Source: Candidatus Hadersleviella danica (GTDB lineage Bacteria > Chloroflexota > Anaerolineae > Promineifilales > Promineifilaceae). Taken from it: 64,000 nt of DNA. Location of the stretch: NCBI GenBank assembly GCA_016711405.1, contig JADJSZ010000032.1:1-64000 (forward strand), given 5' to 3'. Numbering within the stretch: position 1 is the first letter of the stretch; each line of letters begins with the position of its first letter. Under the pieces are notes generated by a model, which searched no databases, had not been told where the DNA came from, and saw only the letters and a program-made list of their open reading frames with translations. A program made the translations under genes and the position numbers. Below, one piece after another: positions 52,013 through 60,831 of the stretch.

Positions 52013-52330
52013 CGCTTCATAATAACGGCCGTGTGCATCTTGCCCAAGGGGGGCAATGAAGATGTCGGGCAAGGTTCCCAGTGTGGGATGCGTCAAGGTG
52101 TACATGCGTTGGGGAAGCGCAGGTTGGGTGGGGAACCGAAAGGTGAGTGAGAAGGGCGGGCGTTGGGGTGGGGTTTCGGCCGTGGCCCACGGCGAACGGA
52201 AGGGGGGCAAGGGAATTTCATCCACGCGAATCAACGTCACCTCAAACTCGTCCCCCTCGCTCAATTGCACCTGAAACAAACTGTTCAGGTGTGGGTCAAA
52301 ATCTGCTTTGCGGAATGTTTCTAATGTCAT
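52001..52330 (-). CDS. DUF6916-family protein
   Basis: 109 residues. MTLETFRKADFDPHLNSLFQ and VQLSEGDEFEVTLIRVDEI are the start of the DUF6916 family, followed by RPPFSLTFRFP and IFIAPLGQDAHGRYYEAVFN. Members are encoded next to tail-collar proteins and GNATs across many phyla, here on the opposite strand. Function unknown; probably part of the assembly or modification of the collar protein. Start at 52330; no obvious Shine-Dalgarno. Confidence 0.82.
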   Translation of the reverse strand: MTLETFRKADFDPHLNSLFQVQLSEGDEFEVTLIRVDEIPLPPFRSPWATAETPPQRPPFSLTFRFPTQPALPQRMYTLTHPTLGTLPDIFIAPLGQDAHGRYYEAVFN

Positions 52331-52415
52331 AAGTGTGTCAGCTAGTCAGCCAGTCAGCTTGTCAGCCAAAAAACTGAGGGCTGATTTGCTGAACAGCGAA
52401 TGGAGAATAATCGTG

Positions 52416-53075
52416 ATGAACCAATTATATCGTGTCATTTGGGTTGTGTGTCTGTTGGCCACGGCCGTCCTTTTTTCTGCCCCACCCCGCCCTGCCTATG
52501 CCGCCACGTTTGTGGTGACGAAAACGGCCGATACGGCCGACGGCACGTGTGATGCCGATTGCTCCCTGCGCGAAGCCATCATTGCCGCCAACGCGGCGGC
52601 AGGGGCAGATGTGATTACCGTGCCTGCTGGAACCTACACCCTCTCCATTGCAGGTACTGGCGAAAATGCGGGTGCCACAGGCGATTTAGACATCACAGGG
52701 AATCTTACCATCAATGGAGCAGGAGCAAGTACCACCATCATCAATGCCAACAGCATAGACCGTGTATTCCATGGGGTGACAACGGCTGGTACGACCCTCA
52801 TCGTTGCCATTTCAGACATCACCATTCGTGGGGGGAATCTTCCTGCAGGTATTACCAATATGGGAGGTGGCTTTGCCTCAGATTCCACCACAACAGGCAA
52901 CACCAACCTGACGCTAAACAATGTGCAAATAAGTAATAACACCACAGGAAACAATGGCGGGGCAGTTGGCTTTATCAAAAATGCAGGAGCCGCAAACCAT
53001 GTCTTAACCATAACTAACAGCACCATCGCCAATAATTTAGCACTCAATGGGGGGGGCTTGGTTGTAATGGGTGCA
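52416..53075 (+). CDS. CSLREA-domain surface protein, N-terminal part (frameshifted)
   Basis: Signal peptide (about residues 1-30, ending AYAA), then the CSLREA domain: TFVVTKTADTADGTCDADCSLREAIIAAN and AAGADVITVPAGTYTLSI, after which a beta-helix follows (GDLDITGNLTINGAGAST, LNNVQISNNTTGNNGG). The frame breaks near 53070, and nonsense follows to 53222. ATG at 52416 with GGAG upstream; a TTG-initiated extension would cover repeat words (GTCAGCTAGTCAGCCAGTC). With the second part about 481 residues. Secreted adhesion or carbohydrate-binding protein by analogy. Confidence 0.78.
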
Positions 53076-53863
53076 CTCTCGATGTCACATCTAGCACCAT
53101 TTCCGCCAACGGAGCCTCCACGGATGGCGGGGGTATTCACGTTGCAGGCAATACATCAGCCGTCAGTTTGGTTAACAGCACAGTCAGTGGCAACACAGCC
53201 AATGGCAATGGTGGCGGTCTGAGCAAAACTTTTGGTACTGGGACAATTGGAGTGAACTTCTCCACCATCACCAATAACACGGCTGATAATGATAACAACG
53301 CGGCTGGCACGGGTGGTGGCATCAATGCCAACAGCAATACCACCCTCCAAAACAGCATTGTACAAGGTAATGCCAACCCCAGCAGTGCGGCCACTCTTGA
53401 TTGTGCAGGAGTGGGGCTTTCCTCCAATGGTTACAACGTTGTGGGGTCTGTCACGGGTTGCCCCAGTGGGGGAACAAGCGATTCCACGGCCGCGGCCAAT
53501 CTCGGCCCATTGCAAAACAACCTAGGTAATATCAACACCCACATGCCCGGTGGTGGCAGTGCCGCCATCAACCGCGTCCCCAATGGTTCCAGTGGTTGCA
53601 ATGGAGGTGTTTCGGTGGATCAACGCGGCGGGGTGCGTGCCGATGGTCTAAATCGGGGCGATACAGCTTGTGATTCAGGGTCTGTGGAAGCCGACTCCAC
53701 CCTACAACCAAATGCCGTTGCCCTACAATTGCTCAGCACGGAAGCGAACGCCTCTGCGCAATGGGCTATTTTCCTCTTCGCGCTCCTCGTCTTGGCCAGT
53801 TTGGGGGTTATGGGTCAACGGCCGTTTGGTCAACTTGCACGAAAGCTCACAAACAAAATTTGA
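53076..53863 (+). CDS. CSLREA-domain surface protein, C-terminal part
   Basis: Continuation in another frame: TSSTISANGASTDGGGIHVA, VSLVNSTVSGNTANGNGGGL and NFSTITNNTADNDNNAAGTG are further beta-helix coils, closing with DQRGGVRADGLNRGDTACDSGSVE, the choice-of-anchor Q-type end (xxDQRG). A C-terminal helix (WAIFLFALLVLASLGVMG) plus a basic tail (RPFGQLARKLTNK) anchors the protein in the membrane. First in-frame start would be near 53168 (GTG/ATG), but the domain continues upstream, so this is part of one gene. Confidence 0.78.
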
Positions 53864-53967
53864 GCAATTATGCAACTTGTGCAATTGCCCCGTGGGAGAT
53901 AAAGTAGGCGGTAGGTTAGTAGGTGGCGCAATTACCACCTCTCCCAACAGAATTACATTGTTAGGCC

Positions 53968-54031
53968 AAGATGCCTTTTCCCCCCACTGGTTGATACAGG
54001 ACAACCAGTGGGGTGGGAAGGCATCTTTTTT
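53968..54031 (+). terminator. Long terminator hairpin upstream of amt
   Basis: 26-base arms AAGATGCCTTTTCC..GG.TTG / CAACCAG..GGAAGGCATCTT with loop ATACAGGA and a T-run at 54025-54031. An unusually long hairpin ending the CSLREA transcript. Confidence 0.8.
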
Positions 54032-54035
54032 GTTG

Positions 54036-54100
54036 CTGGTTACTGGTTATTCGTTATTGGGTCGGTGACAGGCACCCTAAAGGCCTGTCAAATAACAAAT
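54036..54100. repeat. Intergenic inverted repeat, GGTTATTCGTTATTGGG words
   Basis: CTGGTTACTGGTTATTCGTT on the left, AAATAACAAATAACCTG on the right, with a small inner hairpin (GACAGGCACC..GGCCTGTC). It ends about 35 bases before the amt ribosome binding site. Confidence 0.7.
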
Positions 54101-54147
54101 AACCTGTCATTTCGTTCTTTAACAGTTAGGTTTAAGGAGAGAAAAAG

Positions 54148-55528
54148 ATGTTTAAGTTAACGCGCAATTCCGTGAAACGATTGGCCGTGGTGGGTTTGGG
54201 GCTTATCGGCCGCTGGCATGTTCAGCCGCACCGCCTATGCCCAAGAAATTACCGACACCATTGTGGTGCAAATAGACACCATCTGGTTGATGATTGGCTC
54301 CGCTTTGGTCTTCTTCATGCAAGCTGGTTTTGCCCTTGTCGAAAGCGGCTTCACCCGCTCCAAAAACTCAGCCAACCTCATCATGAAGAACCTGCTCGAC
54401 TTCTGTGTGGGTGTGCCCCTTTTCTTTGCCCTCGGCTTTGGCTTCATGTACGGCACCTCGGCCGGTGGCTTTATTGGCACCGACAACTTCTTTCTCTCTG
54501 AGCTGGCCATTGCCGATGGGGATGCGTTTAGCTGGGTAGATTTCCTCTTCCAAGCCATGTTTGCGGCTACGGCCACCACCATCGTTTCAGGGGCAGTCGC
54601 CGAACGGATGAAATTCAGCACTTACCTCATCTACAGCATCATCATCTCCGTTTTCATCTACCCCATTTCGGGGCACTGGCATTGGGGCGGCGGCTGGATC
54701 TACCAACTTGGCTTCATTGACTTTGCTGGTTCGACCCTTGTCCATACCGTCGGTGGCTTTGCCGCCTTAGCGGCCGCGCTCGTTCTCGGCCCGCGCATCG
54801 GCAAATTTAACAAAGATGGCTCCACCAACGTCATCCCCGGCCACAGCCTCACTTTGGCCGCCACAGGGGTGTTCATCCTCTGGTTTGGTTGGTTCGGCTT
54901 CAATGGCGGTAGCACCCTCTCGGGCATGAGTCCCGGCATCGCTTATGTGATGGTTACAACGACATTGGCGGCTTCGGCGGCCGTGGTTTCCGCCCTGCTC
55001 ATCAACTGGTGGAAAACGGGCAAGCCCTCCACCGAAATGGCGCTTAATGGGGCTTTGGCGGGTCTCGTCGCCATCACCGCTGGCTGTGCCAATGTCACCC
55101 CCATTGGGGCACTCATCATCGGCGTTCTCTCTGGCCCCGTTCTCATTTACGGCCTCGACCTCATCGAGAAGGTCTTAAAAATAGATGACCCTGTTGGGGC
55201 AGTGGCTGTGCATGGCTTAAACGGTGTTTGGGGAACCATCGCCGTGGGCTTGTTCGCCTACACCGACACCAACGCCCTCACGGCGATGGGTGAAGTCAAC
55301 GGCCTCTTTTATGGCGGCGGGTTCACCCAATTGGGTGTCCAACTCATCGGCACCTTGGCCGTGGCTGGTTGGGCCTTTGCCACCGCGTATGGCCTCTTCA
55401 CCCTGCTTAAAGTCACCATGGGCATCCGTGTCACCGAGCGGGAAGAGTTGGAAGGTTTGGACATCTCCGAGCATGGCACAGTGAGCTACCCCGAATTTGG
55501 GTTCACCTCCGCGCCATCGGGCGATTAG
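54148..55528 (+). CDS. amt: Ammonium transporter (start region frameshifted)
   Basis: About 459 residues including a signal peptide. Trimeric channel for NH3/NH4+. A cleavable start MFKLTRNSVKRLAVVGLGLIG at 54148 (with AAGGAGAG) is joined, after one missing base near 54208, to GMFSRTAYAQEITDTIVV; without it translation could start at 54218. Eleven helices follow, with FFMQAGFALVESGFTRSKNSANLIMKN (first helices, family signature), GHWHWGGGWI, DFAGSTLVHTVGG (pore His) and AVHGLNGVWGT (second pore His). Lies upstream of a conserved gene and glnA, forming an ammonium assimilation cluster; no GlnK gene is present here. Confidence 0.92.
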
Positions 55529-55542
55529 GGGTTATGGGGTTT

Positions 55543-55628
55543 TGTTACTGGTTATTCGTTATTGGGTTGCCCTACCGACTACCCCATAACGAATAACAAA
55601 TAACGAGTAACCAACTAACGAGTAACTC
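55543..55628. repeat. Intergenic inverted repeat, GTTACTGGTTATTCG words
   Basis: TTACTGGTTATTCGTTATTGG on the left pairs with CCCATAACGAATAACAAATAA and ACGAGTAACCAACTAACGAG on the right; it ends at the ATG region of the next gene. Confidence 0.8.
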
Positions 55629-55631
55629 ACC

Positions 55632-56558
55632 ATGAAAATCTCACTCGAACGCAACGCAGGCAACGAGCTAGTGCCCTATGTGGCGCACATTGATAGCTCG
55701 GATTTGACCATTCACAAGCCTTCTCAATTCAAGGTTCCCGTGCAAGCCATTTACACGGGCACGACAAAGAGTTTTCAGGCTGAGGTTTGCGGCTTTTTGG
55801 CCAAGGCCAACACGGCCGATGGACTCATCCCCCGCCTCGAAAATTTACTTTACCAACTCATTAACGTCGCTCGCTTGCCCCGCCACGTCTTTGTGGCTCG
55901 GCGAGCCAAGAAAATTTACCCCGTCTACACCATTGGCCACGAAGTGATGGCCACCACCCCCGGCGGCCCTGTCTTCCGCCATGTCGAGCTGGCCAAGGTG
56001 CGCGAGTACCTTACCGATTATCTGCATGAAACCAATGTGTTGGGCGAAAAAGGGCTAAGCGACAAATTGCATGTGCGCGGGCTGGATATGGAGACGCTGG
56101 GCTTGTTGCGGCCGATTTTCTACCTCAAGAAGCGCGTCAGTGGCGAAACCGATTTTTGGTCGCCCGTCTTTGAATCCCCCGCTGGCAAGACGGTCTACAC
56201 CTATGCTGTCAACGCCCAGCGCGAAGTGACCCTGAACGGCCGTGAAGTCCTCGTTCTGCGCGATTTGGTGGCCGAGTTGTTGAAGACGGACGGCCGTCTG
56301 CACGACCGCTACGACCTCCGTGCCGACCGGCTGATGCCCACCTATTGGGATCGGCTCAAGAGAGAACTCAAGCCCGAAGGCCAACTCACCGTCAGCGGGC
56401 AATTGGTAGATGTGTATAGCGCGGGCAATGTTTGGCTGGCTCTCGAACCACGGCCAGACGAAGCCCGCTACGGCCTCTTCTTTGGGGCCAACAGCGATGA
56501 TTTGCGCGGCCGTATGACCCGCGACTTCATCCGGCGCGGTCTGGCCGTGCCAGCATAA
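55632..56558 (+). CDS. Conserved protein between amt and glnA
   Basis: 308 residues, soluble, no family recognised. Visible blocks are LERNAGNELVPYVAHIDSSDL (start), a middle PRHVFVARRAKKIYPVYTIGHEVMAT, HVELAKVREYLTDYLHETNVLGEKGL, and a C-terminal RYGLFFGANSDDLRGRMTRDF. The basic YxRRAKKIYPVYTIG part and the closing GRMTRDFIRRG may bind nucleic acid or a protein surface. Position suggests a nitrogen-related role, but nothing in the sequence proves it. ATG at 55632 is preceded by ACTCACC with no good Shine-Dalgarno, as for other genes following a hairpin repeat. Confidence 0.7.
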   Translation: MKISLERNAGNELVPYVAHIDSSDLTIHKPSQFKVPVQAIYTGTTKSFQAEVCGFLAKANTADGLIPRLENLLYQLINVARLPRHVFVARRAKKIYPVYTIGHEVMATTPGGPVFRHVELAKVREYLTDYLHETNVLGEKGLSDKLHVRGLDMETLGLLRPIFYLKKRVSGETDFWSPVFESPAGKTVYTYAVNAQREVTLNGREVLVLRDLVAELLKTDGRLHDRYDLRADRLMPTYWDRLKRELKPEGQLTVSGQLVDVYSAGNVWLALEPRPDEARYGLFFGANSDDLRGRMTRDFIRRGLAVPA

Positions 56559-56562
56559 GCGG

Positions 56563-56666
56563 GTTATTTGTTACTCGTGATTGGTTATTGGGTCGTTGGT
56601 CAACAACCTTCAATAACCAATAACCCAATAACGAATAACCCAATAACGAATAACCAGTAACGACCC
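56563..56666. repeat. Intergenic inverted repeat, GTTATTTGTTACTCG words
   Basis: GGTTATTTGTTACTCGTG / TTGGTTATTGGG arms pair with AATAACCAATAACCCAATAA / CGAATAACCCAATAACG. Three right-arm units make it the longest member of this family. Confidence 0.8.
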
Positions 56667-56700
56667 AAAACCACTACTTTTTAGAAGGAGAATGAACCGA

Positions 56701-58101
56701 ATGACAACCCCTAGCGATATTCGCGCCCTGATAGAAGAAAATGGTGTCAAAATTGTAGACATCAAATTCACCGACCTGTTTGGTCAATGGCAACACTTTT
56801 CCCTGCCCGTCGAAGCCTTCGACATTGACGAAGCCATCGAAGAAGGGCTGGGCTTTGATGGCTCCTCCATTCGCGGCTTTCAATCCATTGAAAACAGCGA
56901 CATGGTGTTGAAGGCCGACCCCACCTCCGCCTTCCTCGACCCCTTTGGCAAATACCCTACCCTCAGCGTCATTTGCAACGTCTACGACCCCCTCTCGGGC
57001 ATCGCCTACACCCGCGACCCCCGCTATGTCACCGCCAAGGCGGAGGCGTATCTCAAGGGCACAGGCATCGCCGATAGCGTCTTTGTTGGCCCCGAAGCGG
57101 AGTTCTTCATCTTTGACGAAGTCTCCTACAGCACCAGCCAAAACACCTCTCAGTACAGCGTAGATAGCGAAGAGGCGTGGTGGAACACAGGCAAACCCGG
57201 CTTGGGTCACTTAGTCCCCGAAAAAGGTGGCTACTTCCCCGTTTCGCCCATTGATGCGTTGCAAGACATCCGCTCCGACATGGTGCGGGCGATGATTGAT
57301 GCGGGCATTAACGTCGAAGTTCACCACCACGAGGTGGCCAGCGCAGGCCAATGCGAAATTGACATGCGCTTTGACCACATGCTGAAAATGGCCGACCAAG
57401 TTCAGCTCTACAAATACATTGTGAAAAATGTGGCCAAGGCGGCCGGCAAAACGGCCACCTTCCTGCCCAAACCCATTTTCCGCGACAACGGCTCGGGGAT
57501 GCACACCCACATGAGCTTGTGGAAAGATGGCCAACCCCTCTTTGCGGGCGACGAATACGCGGGTCTGAGCCAAATGGCGTTGTACTTCATCGGCGGCATC
57601 CTCAAGCACATTAACTCGTTGCTCGCTTTCTGCGCCCCCACCACCAACTCCTATCGGCGGTTGGTTCCCGGCTACGAAGCACCAGTTGTGGTGGCTTACT
57701 CGGCTCGTAACCGCTCGGCCGCTTGCCGCATCCCCATGTACTCCCACTCGCCCAAAGCGAAACGGGTGGAATTCCGTTGCCCCGACCCCTTGGCCAACCC
57801 CTACTTGGCCTTCCCCGCCATTCTCATGGCTGGTTTGGATGGCATCAAGAACCAGATTGACCCCGGTGCGCCCTCCGAGCAAGATTTGTTCGAGGAGGAG
57901 ACCCTGAAACACGTGACCACCGTCAAGGGTTCGCTCTATGATGTGTTGGACGCGCTGGAAGCGGACCACGATTTCTTGTTGGAAGGTGGGGTGTTTACGC
58001 CCGATTTGATTGAGAGTTATATCAGCATCAAGCGGATTGAGGCGGACCAAGTGCGCCTACGGCCGCATCCCCAAGAATTTGTGATGTATTACGGTGGTTA
58101 A
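56701..58101 (+). CDS. glnA: Glutamine synthetase, type I
   Basis: 466 residues. Condenses glutamate and ammonia with ATP. The D50-like loop is FDGSSIRGFQSIENSD (about residue 57); metal ligands lie in GPEAEFFIFDE and HEVASAGQCEIDMRF; the ATP site in NGSGMHTHMSL; R-loops in GYEAPVVVAYSARNRSAACRIP. Where the adenylylation tyrosine of the beta-type enzyme normally sits (LYxLPPEE) this protein reads EQDLFEEETLKHV, so adenylylation control is unlikely. Start at 56701, because AAGGAG at 56685-56690 is 10 bases upstream; an ATG at 56692 is too close. With amt it forms the ammonium assimilation pair; a terminator follows. Confidence 0.94.
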   Translation: MTTPSDIRALIEENGVKIVDIKFTDLFGQWQHFSLPVEAFDIDEAIEEGLGFDGSSIRGFQSIENSDMVLKADPTSAFLDPFGKYPTLSVICNVYDPLSGIAYTRDPRYVTAKAEAYLKGTGIADSVFVGPEAEFFIFDEVSYSTSQNTSQYSVDSEEAWWNTGKPGLGHLVPEKGGYFPVSPIDALQDIRSDMVRAMIDAGINVEVHHHEVASAGQCEIDMRFDHMLKMADQVQLYKYIVKNVAKAAGKTATFLPKPIFRDNGSGMHTHMSLWKDGQPLFAGDEYAGLSQMALYFIGGILKHINSLLAFCAPTTNSYRRLVPGYEAPVVVAYSARNRSAACRIPMYSHSPKAKRVEFRCPDPLANPYLAFPAILMAGLDGIKNQIDPGAPSEQDLFEEETLKHVTTVKGSLYDVLDALEADHDFLLEGGVFTPDLIESYISIKRIEADQVRLRPHPQEFVMYYGG

Positions 58102-58128
58102 AAAGCTGTAAGCCGTAAGCCGTAAGCT

Positions 58129-58160
58129 AAAAAGCCCTTCTCGCTGAGAAGGGCTTTTTT
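58129..58160 (+). terminator. Terminator of glnA
   Basis: 14-base stem AAAAAGCCCTTCTC / GAGAAGGGCTTTTT with loop GCT and a T-run. Just before it, GTAAGCCGTAAGCCGTAAGC units of the TAAGCC family form a half-arm without a partner (58103-58128). Confidence 0.85.
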
Positions 58161-58261
58161 GTTGGCAAAAATTCGTGTCATAGGTGAAATTCGTGTCAAA
58201 AAAAGCCACCCCCCAATAAGCGGCAACGCAAATGAAACATACCTCCACCGAATTACTCACA

Positions 58262-58290
58262 TTGCCCCCCCCTAGGGCGGGTGGTAAAAT
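58262..58290 (+). promoter_or_regulatory. Promoter of the 58425 gene pair
   Basis: TTGCCC at 58262-58267 and TAAAAT at 58285-58290 with a 17-bp spacer, about 130 bases before the GTG start. The leader between holds no other clear element. Confidence 0.55.
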
Positions 58291-58424
58291 GAAAAGGTTA
58301 AAGACCAATCGTTACCCAACACAAATGGTTTGTAATACCAGTTTGGAACTGGGCTGGTATTTCCCACAAGAAGCACAATCCCCCAAACCTTTCGCCAATT
58401 CCCCCCCCAGCGTAGGAGAACTCC

Positions 58425-60008
58425 GTGACACAGATGTATACCCAGACCAAAGAATACTGGGCTTCACCAGACCTTTCCCTGACGGAAAGTGACATTGAAC
58501 AGATTTACAACTATTTTTTGGAGGCAGAACGGCCGCAACCGATTGAGAAAATCACCCAAGTTATTATCAACCACCGCATTGCCGAAGAGAAAAGCAAGCT
58601 CAAGCCGCGCATGGAAGGGCGCATTATTTACCAGCCCCGCAAGCAATACCAAGTCGGCGACAAGCTGGTTTTCCCCGCCCTGCAATTTGCCCATGCCGAG
58701 GTGACTGAGCTTCGCAAGGGAACGAACCCCCAATTTGGCGAATTCCAAGTCATTGCCGTCAATCTGAATGGTAAAGCGCGTGAATTCAGCGCGGGACTAG
58801 AGGTTGAGCACCCCCTCAACCGTGGCGAGGGCATGGACAGCATTCGGCTGGAAGAGCCAGACCCCGATGCGCTTTATGAGCAATTTGGCGAGTTTCTAAA
58901 TGAGCGCATTTCGGCCGTGCTCGAGCAAAACAACGAGTTTATTCGCTTGGCTGGCCAATGGTTTGTGCGCGGGCTGATGGGCGAAATCAACATTGGCCAT
59001 TTGCACCTTTCCGAAGCTGTGCTGGAAATTAGCGGCGGCGGCCCCCTGCCCACCCCCGAGATTTTGGTGCATTTGGATATGCCCAAAAATATCTTGCCCG
59101 AAGTGCAAGAATTCTCGCTCAACTATGCCTTGCTCAACGATGCCCGGTTTGACGAAGTAGCCCCGCCGGGACGAGTGAGTTGGTTCCTGCGTCGGCTGGA
59201 ACCCGCTTATGTGCGCGAAATCCCCGACCGCCTCGCCTACAAACCCCATGCCTACGACCGCGCTTTACTTGGTTCGCAAATGCACCAACTGGAGCGGGAA
59301 CTGGATGATGAGTGGTCTGAGTTTGAATGGGCCACGGTTCCCCGCGATGTGACCTTTACCCTGACCTATCCCCACCGCGCGGCCGGCACATTGCCCCTTT
59401 CGTCGCGGATACGGCCGCATTTTCCCCTTGGCATCTCCCCCCGCCAATTGGTGAGCTTGGTAGACAAAGAGACAGGCGAAGAAATCCCCGCATGGGTCTC
59501 GGCCGAGGGGCGCTATGTGGGTGGCCTGACCAACTGGTATGAAGCGAACGACATCCCCGTGGGCGGCTATCTCAAAGTGTCTGCTGGCCCGCGCCCCGGC
59601 GTGGTTTACATTGATTACAGCCGACGGCCGAAGGCACGCCGCGAATGGGTGCGCCTTGGCAGTATCCAAAACGGCCAACTCGCCTTTCACTTGGACAAGC
59701 GCAACGTCGGTTGTGATTACGACGATTTGCTCATTGTCTCCACCGAGCAGACCACGGCCGTGGATTTGCTCTTCCGCAGTGGCGAAAACCAGCGGCGCAC
59801 CCTCGCCAGCCTACTGGCGCAAATGATGCCCAGCTTGGGCGAAAGCGGCCCCCAAAACGCCGTCCATGCCAAGACGCTCTACAGTGCGGTGAACATGCTC
59901 CGTCGCACCACCCCCGGTGCTATTTTTGCCGAACTGATCCGCCACCCCGCCTTCCAAACAGTGGGCGACCAATATTGGCTGTTTAACCCCCAAAAGTGGC
60001 AAAACTAG
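58425..60008 (+). CDS. Conserved hypothetical protein, 527 residues
   Basis: No known family. Soluble and mixed alpha/beta throughout: DIEQIYNYFLEAERPQPIEKITQVIINHRIAEE (helical N-terminus, a winged-helix-like start), YQPRKQYQVGDKLVFPALQFAHAEV (beta-rich), AAGTLPLSSRIRPHFP in the middle, and a final winged-helix-like NMLRRTTPGAIFAELIRHPAF. GTG start at 58425 with AGGAGA at 58414-58419. Ends 12 bases before a second gene whose C-terminus also looks like a winged helix, so the two form an operon and probably a complex; DNA binding is an inference from helices only. Confidence 0.7.
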   Translation: MTQMYTQTKEYWASPDLSLTESDIEQIYNYFLEAERPQPIEKITQVIINHRIAEEKSKLKPRMEGRIIYQPRKQYQVGDKLVFPALQFAHAEVTELRKGTNPQFGEFQVIAVNLNGKAREFSAGLEVEHPLNRGEGMDSIRLEEPDPDALYEQFGEFLNERISAVLEQNNEFIRLAGQWFVRGLMGEINIGHLHLSEAVLEISGGGPLPTPEILVHLDMPKNILPEVQEFSLNYALLNDARFDEVAPPGRVSWFLRRLEPAYVREIPDRLAYKPHAYDRALLGSQMHQLERELDDEWSEFEWATVPRDVTFTLTYPHRAAGTLPLSSRIRPHFPLGISPRQLVSLVDKETGEEIPAWVSAEGRYVGGLTNWYEANDIPVGGYLKVSAGPRPGVVYIDYSRRPKARREWVRLGSIQNGQLAFHLDKRNVGCDYDDLLIVSTEQTTAVDLLFRSGENQRRTLASLLAQMMPSLGESGPQNAVHAKTLYSAVNMLRRTTPGAIFAELIRHPAFQTVGDQYWLFNPQKWQN

Positions 60009-60020
60009 AGGTCAACCATT

Positions 60021-60470
60021 ATGTCAAACAATCCGCGCCCCCAAATTAGCAATATCTCTATTCGGCAAGTTACCGAAGAAACAAAATTCCACATTGATTA
60101 TGGTTGGTGGGAACAATCCACCTTGGATTTACGCAGTTATTTGGTCAACCGTCTGCAAACCTTAGGCATGGACAATATCCATTTAGACCCAAACGCCCAC
60201 GAAGTGGATTTGGTAGATATGCACACAGGCGAAGTCACTCGTGTAGATGGCTTTCAGTATGTTGTCCAAACCTATTTCAGCCAACTCCCTCCCGATTTTG
60301 CCCAGCGTTCGTCGCTGGTAGATGCTGTTTTTTGTGTGCTGATGGCCAACGCCAATCGGCCGCTCACCGCCCATGAGATTGCCCAACAACTCGGCCGCAG
60401 TGCCGATGTCGTCCTGCGCACCCTCAACGGCCCGCGCATCTACCAAGGCATTACGCCTGTGTTTGAGTAA
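60021..60470 (+). CDS. Conserved hypothetical protein, winged-helix-like end
   Basis: 149 residues. N-terminal half is beta-like (NISIRQVTEETKFHIDYGWW, EVDLVDMHTGEVTRVDGFQYVVQ); the C-terminal half is helical with SLVDAVFCVLMANANRPLTAHEIAQQLGRSADVVLRTLNG, the pattern of a helix-turn-helix/winged helix. No family recognised. Follows the 527-residue gene after 12 bases, with AGAGG upstream, so the two are likely cotranscribed and cooperate. Confidence 0.72.
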   Translation: MSNNPRPQISNISIRQVTEETKFHIDYGWWEQSTLDLRSYLVNRLQTLGMDNIHLDPNAHEVDLVDMHTGEVTRVDGFQYVVQTYFSQLPPDFAQRSSLVDAVFCVLMANANRPLTAHEIAQQLGRSADVVLRTLNGPRIYQGITPVFE

Positions 60471-60540
60471 AGTACGAATGACGAAGTACGAAGCACGAAG
60501 TAAATTTCGTAATTCGTACTTTGTAATTCGTAATTTTTTT
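60470..60540. repeat. Intergenic inverted repeat, ACGAAGTACGAAG words
   Basis: AGTACGAATGACGAAGTACG and ACGAAGCACGAAGT pair with ATTTCGTAATTCGTACTTTG and TAATTCGTAATTT, ending in a T-run that could double as a terminator. Same words as at 20150 and 27957. Confidence 0.75.
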
Positions 60541-60568
60541 TGACGCATCTCTAACCACTCATTAGAAT
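60540..60568 (+). promoter_or_regulatory. tRNA-Arg promoter
   Basis: TTGACG at 60540-60545 and TAGAAT at 60563-60568 with a 17-bp spacer; the tRNA begins 11 bases after the -10. Confidence 0.7.
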
Positions 60569-60578
60569 TACGCTCACC

Positions 60579-60651
60579 GCCCTAGTAGCTCAATGGACAG
60601 AGCACCGGACTTCTAATCCGTAGGTTGAGGGTTCGATTCCCCCCTAGGGCA
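60579..60651 (+). tRNA. tRNA-Arg (anticodon TCT)
   Basis: 73 nt. Acceptor stem GCCCTAG / CTAGGGC, D-arm with AGCTCAATGGACAGAGC, anticodon loop CTTCTAA giving TCT (reads AGA), T-arm GAGGGTTCGATTCCCCC. The discriminator is A; CCA is not encoded (ATTA follows). Promoter and terminator both visible. One base pair of the anticodon stem is mismatched (C27/T43 by eye). Confidence 0.92.
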
Positions 60652-60661
60652 TTACGCCACC

Positions 60662-60719
60662 GGCGTAAAGCGTCAGAGTAGCCATCCCCCACGGCCGTTC
60701 TGCGCTTTACGCCTTTTTT
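60662..60719 (+). terminator. Terminator after tRNA-Arg
   Basis: Arms GGCGTAAAGCG (60662-60672) and CGCTTTACGCC (60703-60713), with a 30-base loop containing CACGGCCGTTC, and a T6 run at 60714-60719. Confidence 0.75.
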
Positions 60720-60727
60720 GTAGCTTA

Positions 60728-60812
60728 AAAAGATAGAGGAGGGAGATAGAAATAGAGGAAACACGATAGACGAACCGACCTTGTTCCCCTCTATCTCTAC
60801 CCTCTATCTTCC
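60728..60812. repeat. Intergenic inverted repeat, AGATAGAG word family
   Basis: AGATAGAGGAGGGAGATAG units and CTCTATCTCTACCCTCTATC units around a loop with GATAGACGAACCGACCTTGT, matching the loop family of 12168, 39441 and 63932. Confidence 0.85.
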
Positions 60813-60831
60813 CCACAGGCAGTACCCCATT

